Positions 6,025-6,135 of a DNA stretch of 6,135 nucleotides are shown one piece after another (position 1 is the stretch's first letter; each line of letters starts with the position of its first letter). The notes under the pieces are model-generated. The model had not been told where the DNA came from, ran no database searches, and saw only the letters and a program-made list of their open reading frames with translations. The stretch is from NCBI GenBank assembly GCA_022865845.1, contig JALHUC010000084.1, positions 1-6,135 on the forward strand, written 5' to 3'. This DNA is from a bacterium (lineage in GTDB: Bacteria; BMS3Abin14). The position numbers and the translations under genes are program-made.

Positions 6025-6135
6025 AGGATAGTTTCGCTTCACTCCACCAATAACTACCTCGCAAAAAGCCTCTTCGCGCTTCCCAAGGGGCCACGCCATA
6101 GGCGTGATCCCCTGCCAGTCCCGCTGGTGGCGGTA
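6025..6135. other. Palindrome-rich lead-in to the operon
   Basis: No gene is supported here. Three small palindromes crowd 6082-6133: CCCAAGGGG (6082-6090), CACGCC-ATA-GGCGTG (6092-6106, perfect 6-bp arms) and CCGC-TGGTG-GCGG (6121-6133). This could be the end of an upstream transcription unit, a REP-like element, or an interspersed repeat cut by the window edge. No T-run follows any stem and no well-spaced -35/-10 pair for the operon is visible. Two minus-strand frames, including that of the DUF4390 gene, are open to the edge, so an unseen upstream gene cannot be excluded. Confidence 0.45.

Noticed and set aside
6105..6120. Sigma-54 promoter (TGGCA on the minus strand) before the DUF4390 gene
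   Set aside because: The TGGCAGG is not followed by a TTGC-type -12 element at the required spacing.

Overview
The window looks like ordinary chromosome of a Gram-negative bacterium of mid GC content (roughly 50-55 % by eye). The order of an exported DUF4390 protein, an NtrY-type kinase and an NtrX-type sigma-54 activator, plus intergenic spacers full of 7-bp tandem repeats, suggests a deltaproteobacterium-like (Desulfobacterota-type) or related environmental proteobacterium. That placement is inference; no marker gene fixes it. Every supported gene lies on the minus strand, so the window is transcribed from high to low coordinates.

Layout in the direction of transcription. (1) 6135-6025 is a gene-free lead-in rich in small palindromes. 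(2) 6024-5449 encodes a secreted DUF4390 protein, 5435-3243 the membrane histidine kinase NtrY, and 3240-1840 its response regulator NtrX. These three are packed as one operon: the DUF4390 stop codon overlaps the ntrY ribosome binding site, and ntrX starts 2 nt after the ntrY stop behind a perfect AGGAGG. A perfect 12-bp inverted repeat spans the ntrX stop codon. (3) 1839-1562 is a 278-nt spacer carrying a chain of different short repeats: heptamers of CGATTAC type, CGCCAAGA/CGCAAAGA octamers, and an imperfect inverted repeat with 35-nt arms built from CACRAAG units. (4) 1561-449 encodes an M29-type metallo-aminopeptidase. (5) 448-306 is a second repeat-bearing spacer, with TGGACTT heptamers facing GTCCA heptamers. 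(6) 305-1 is the N-terminal part of an unrecognised protein that runs off the window.

Working together: NtrY should sense an unknown signal through its membrane and periplasmic region and phosphorylate NtrX at Asp63. NtrX keeps GAFTGA, Walker motifs and a Fis-type helix-turn-helix, so it should activate sigma-54 promoters elsewhere. The DUF4390 protein is a candidate periplasmic accessory of this pair. The aminopeptidase and the partial gene are separated from the operon by repeat-filled spacers and have no evident functional link to it.

I found no novel multi-gene system, RNA gene, CRISPR array or mobile element. The unusual content is the repeat architecture of the spacers, and a 10-base sequence, TCCTATGAAA, that recurs three times at start-codon-like positions on the coding strand.
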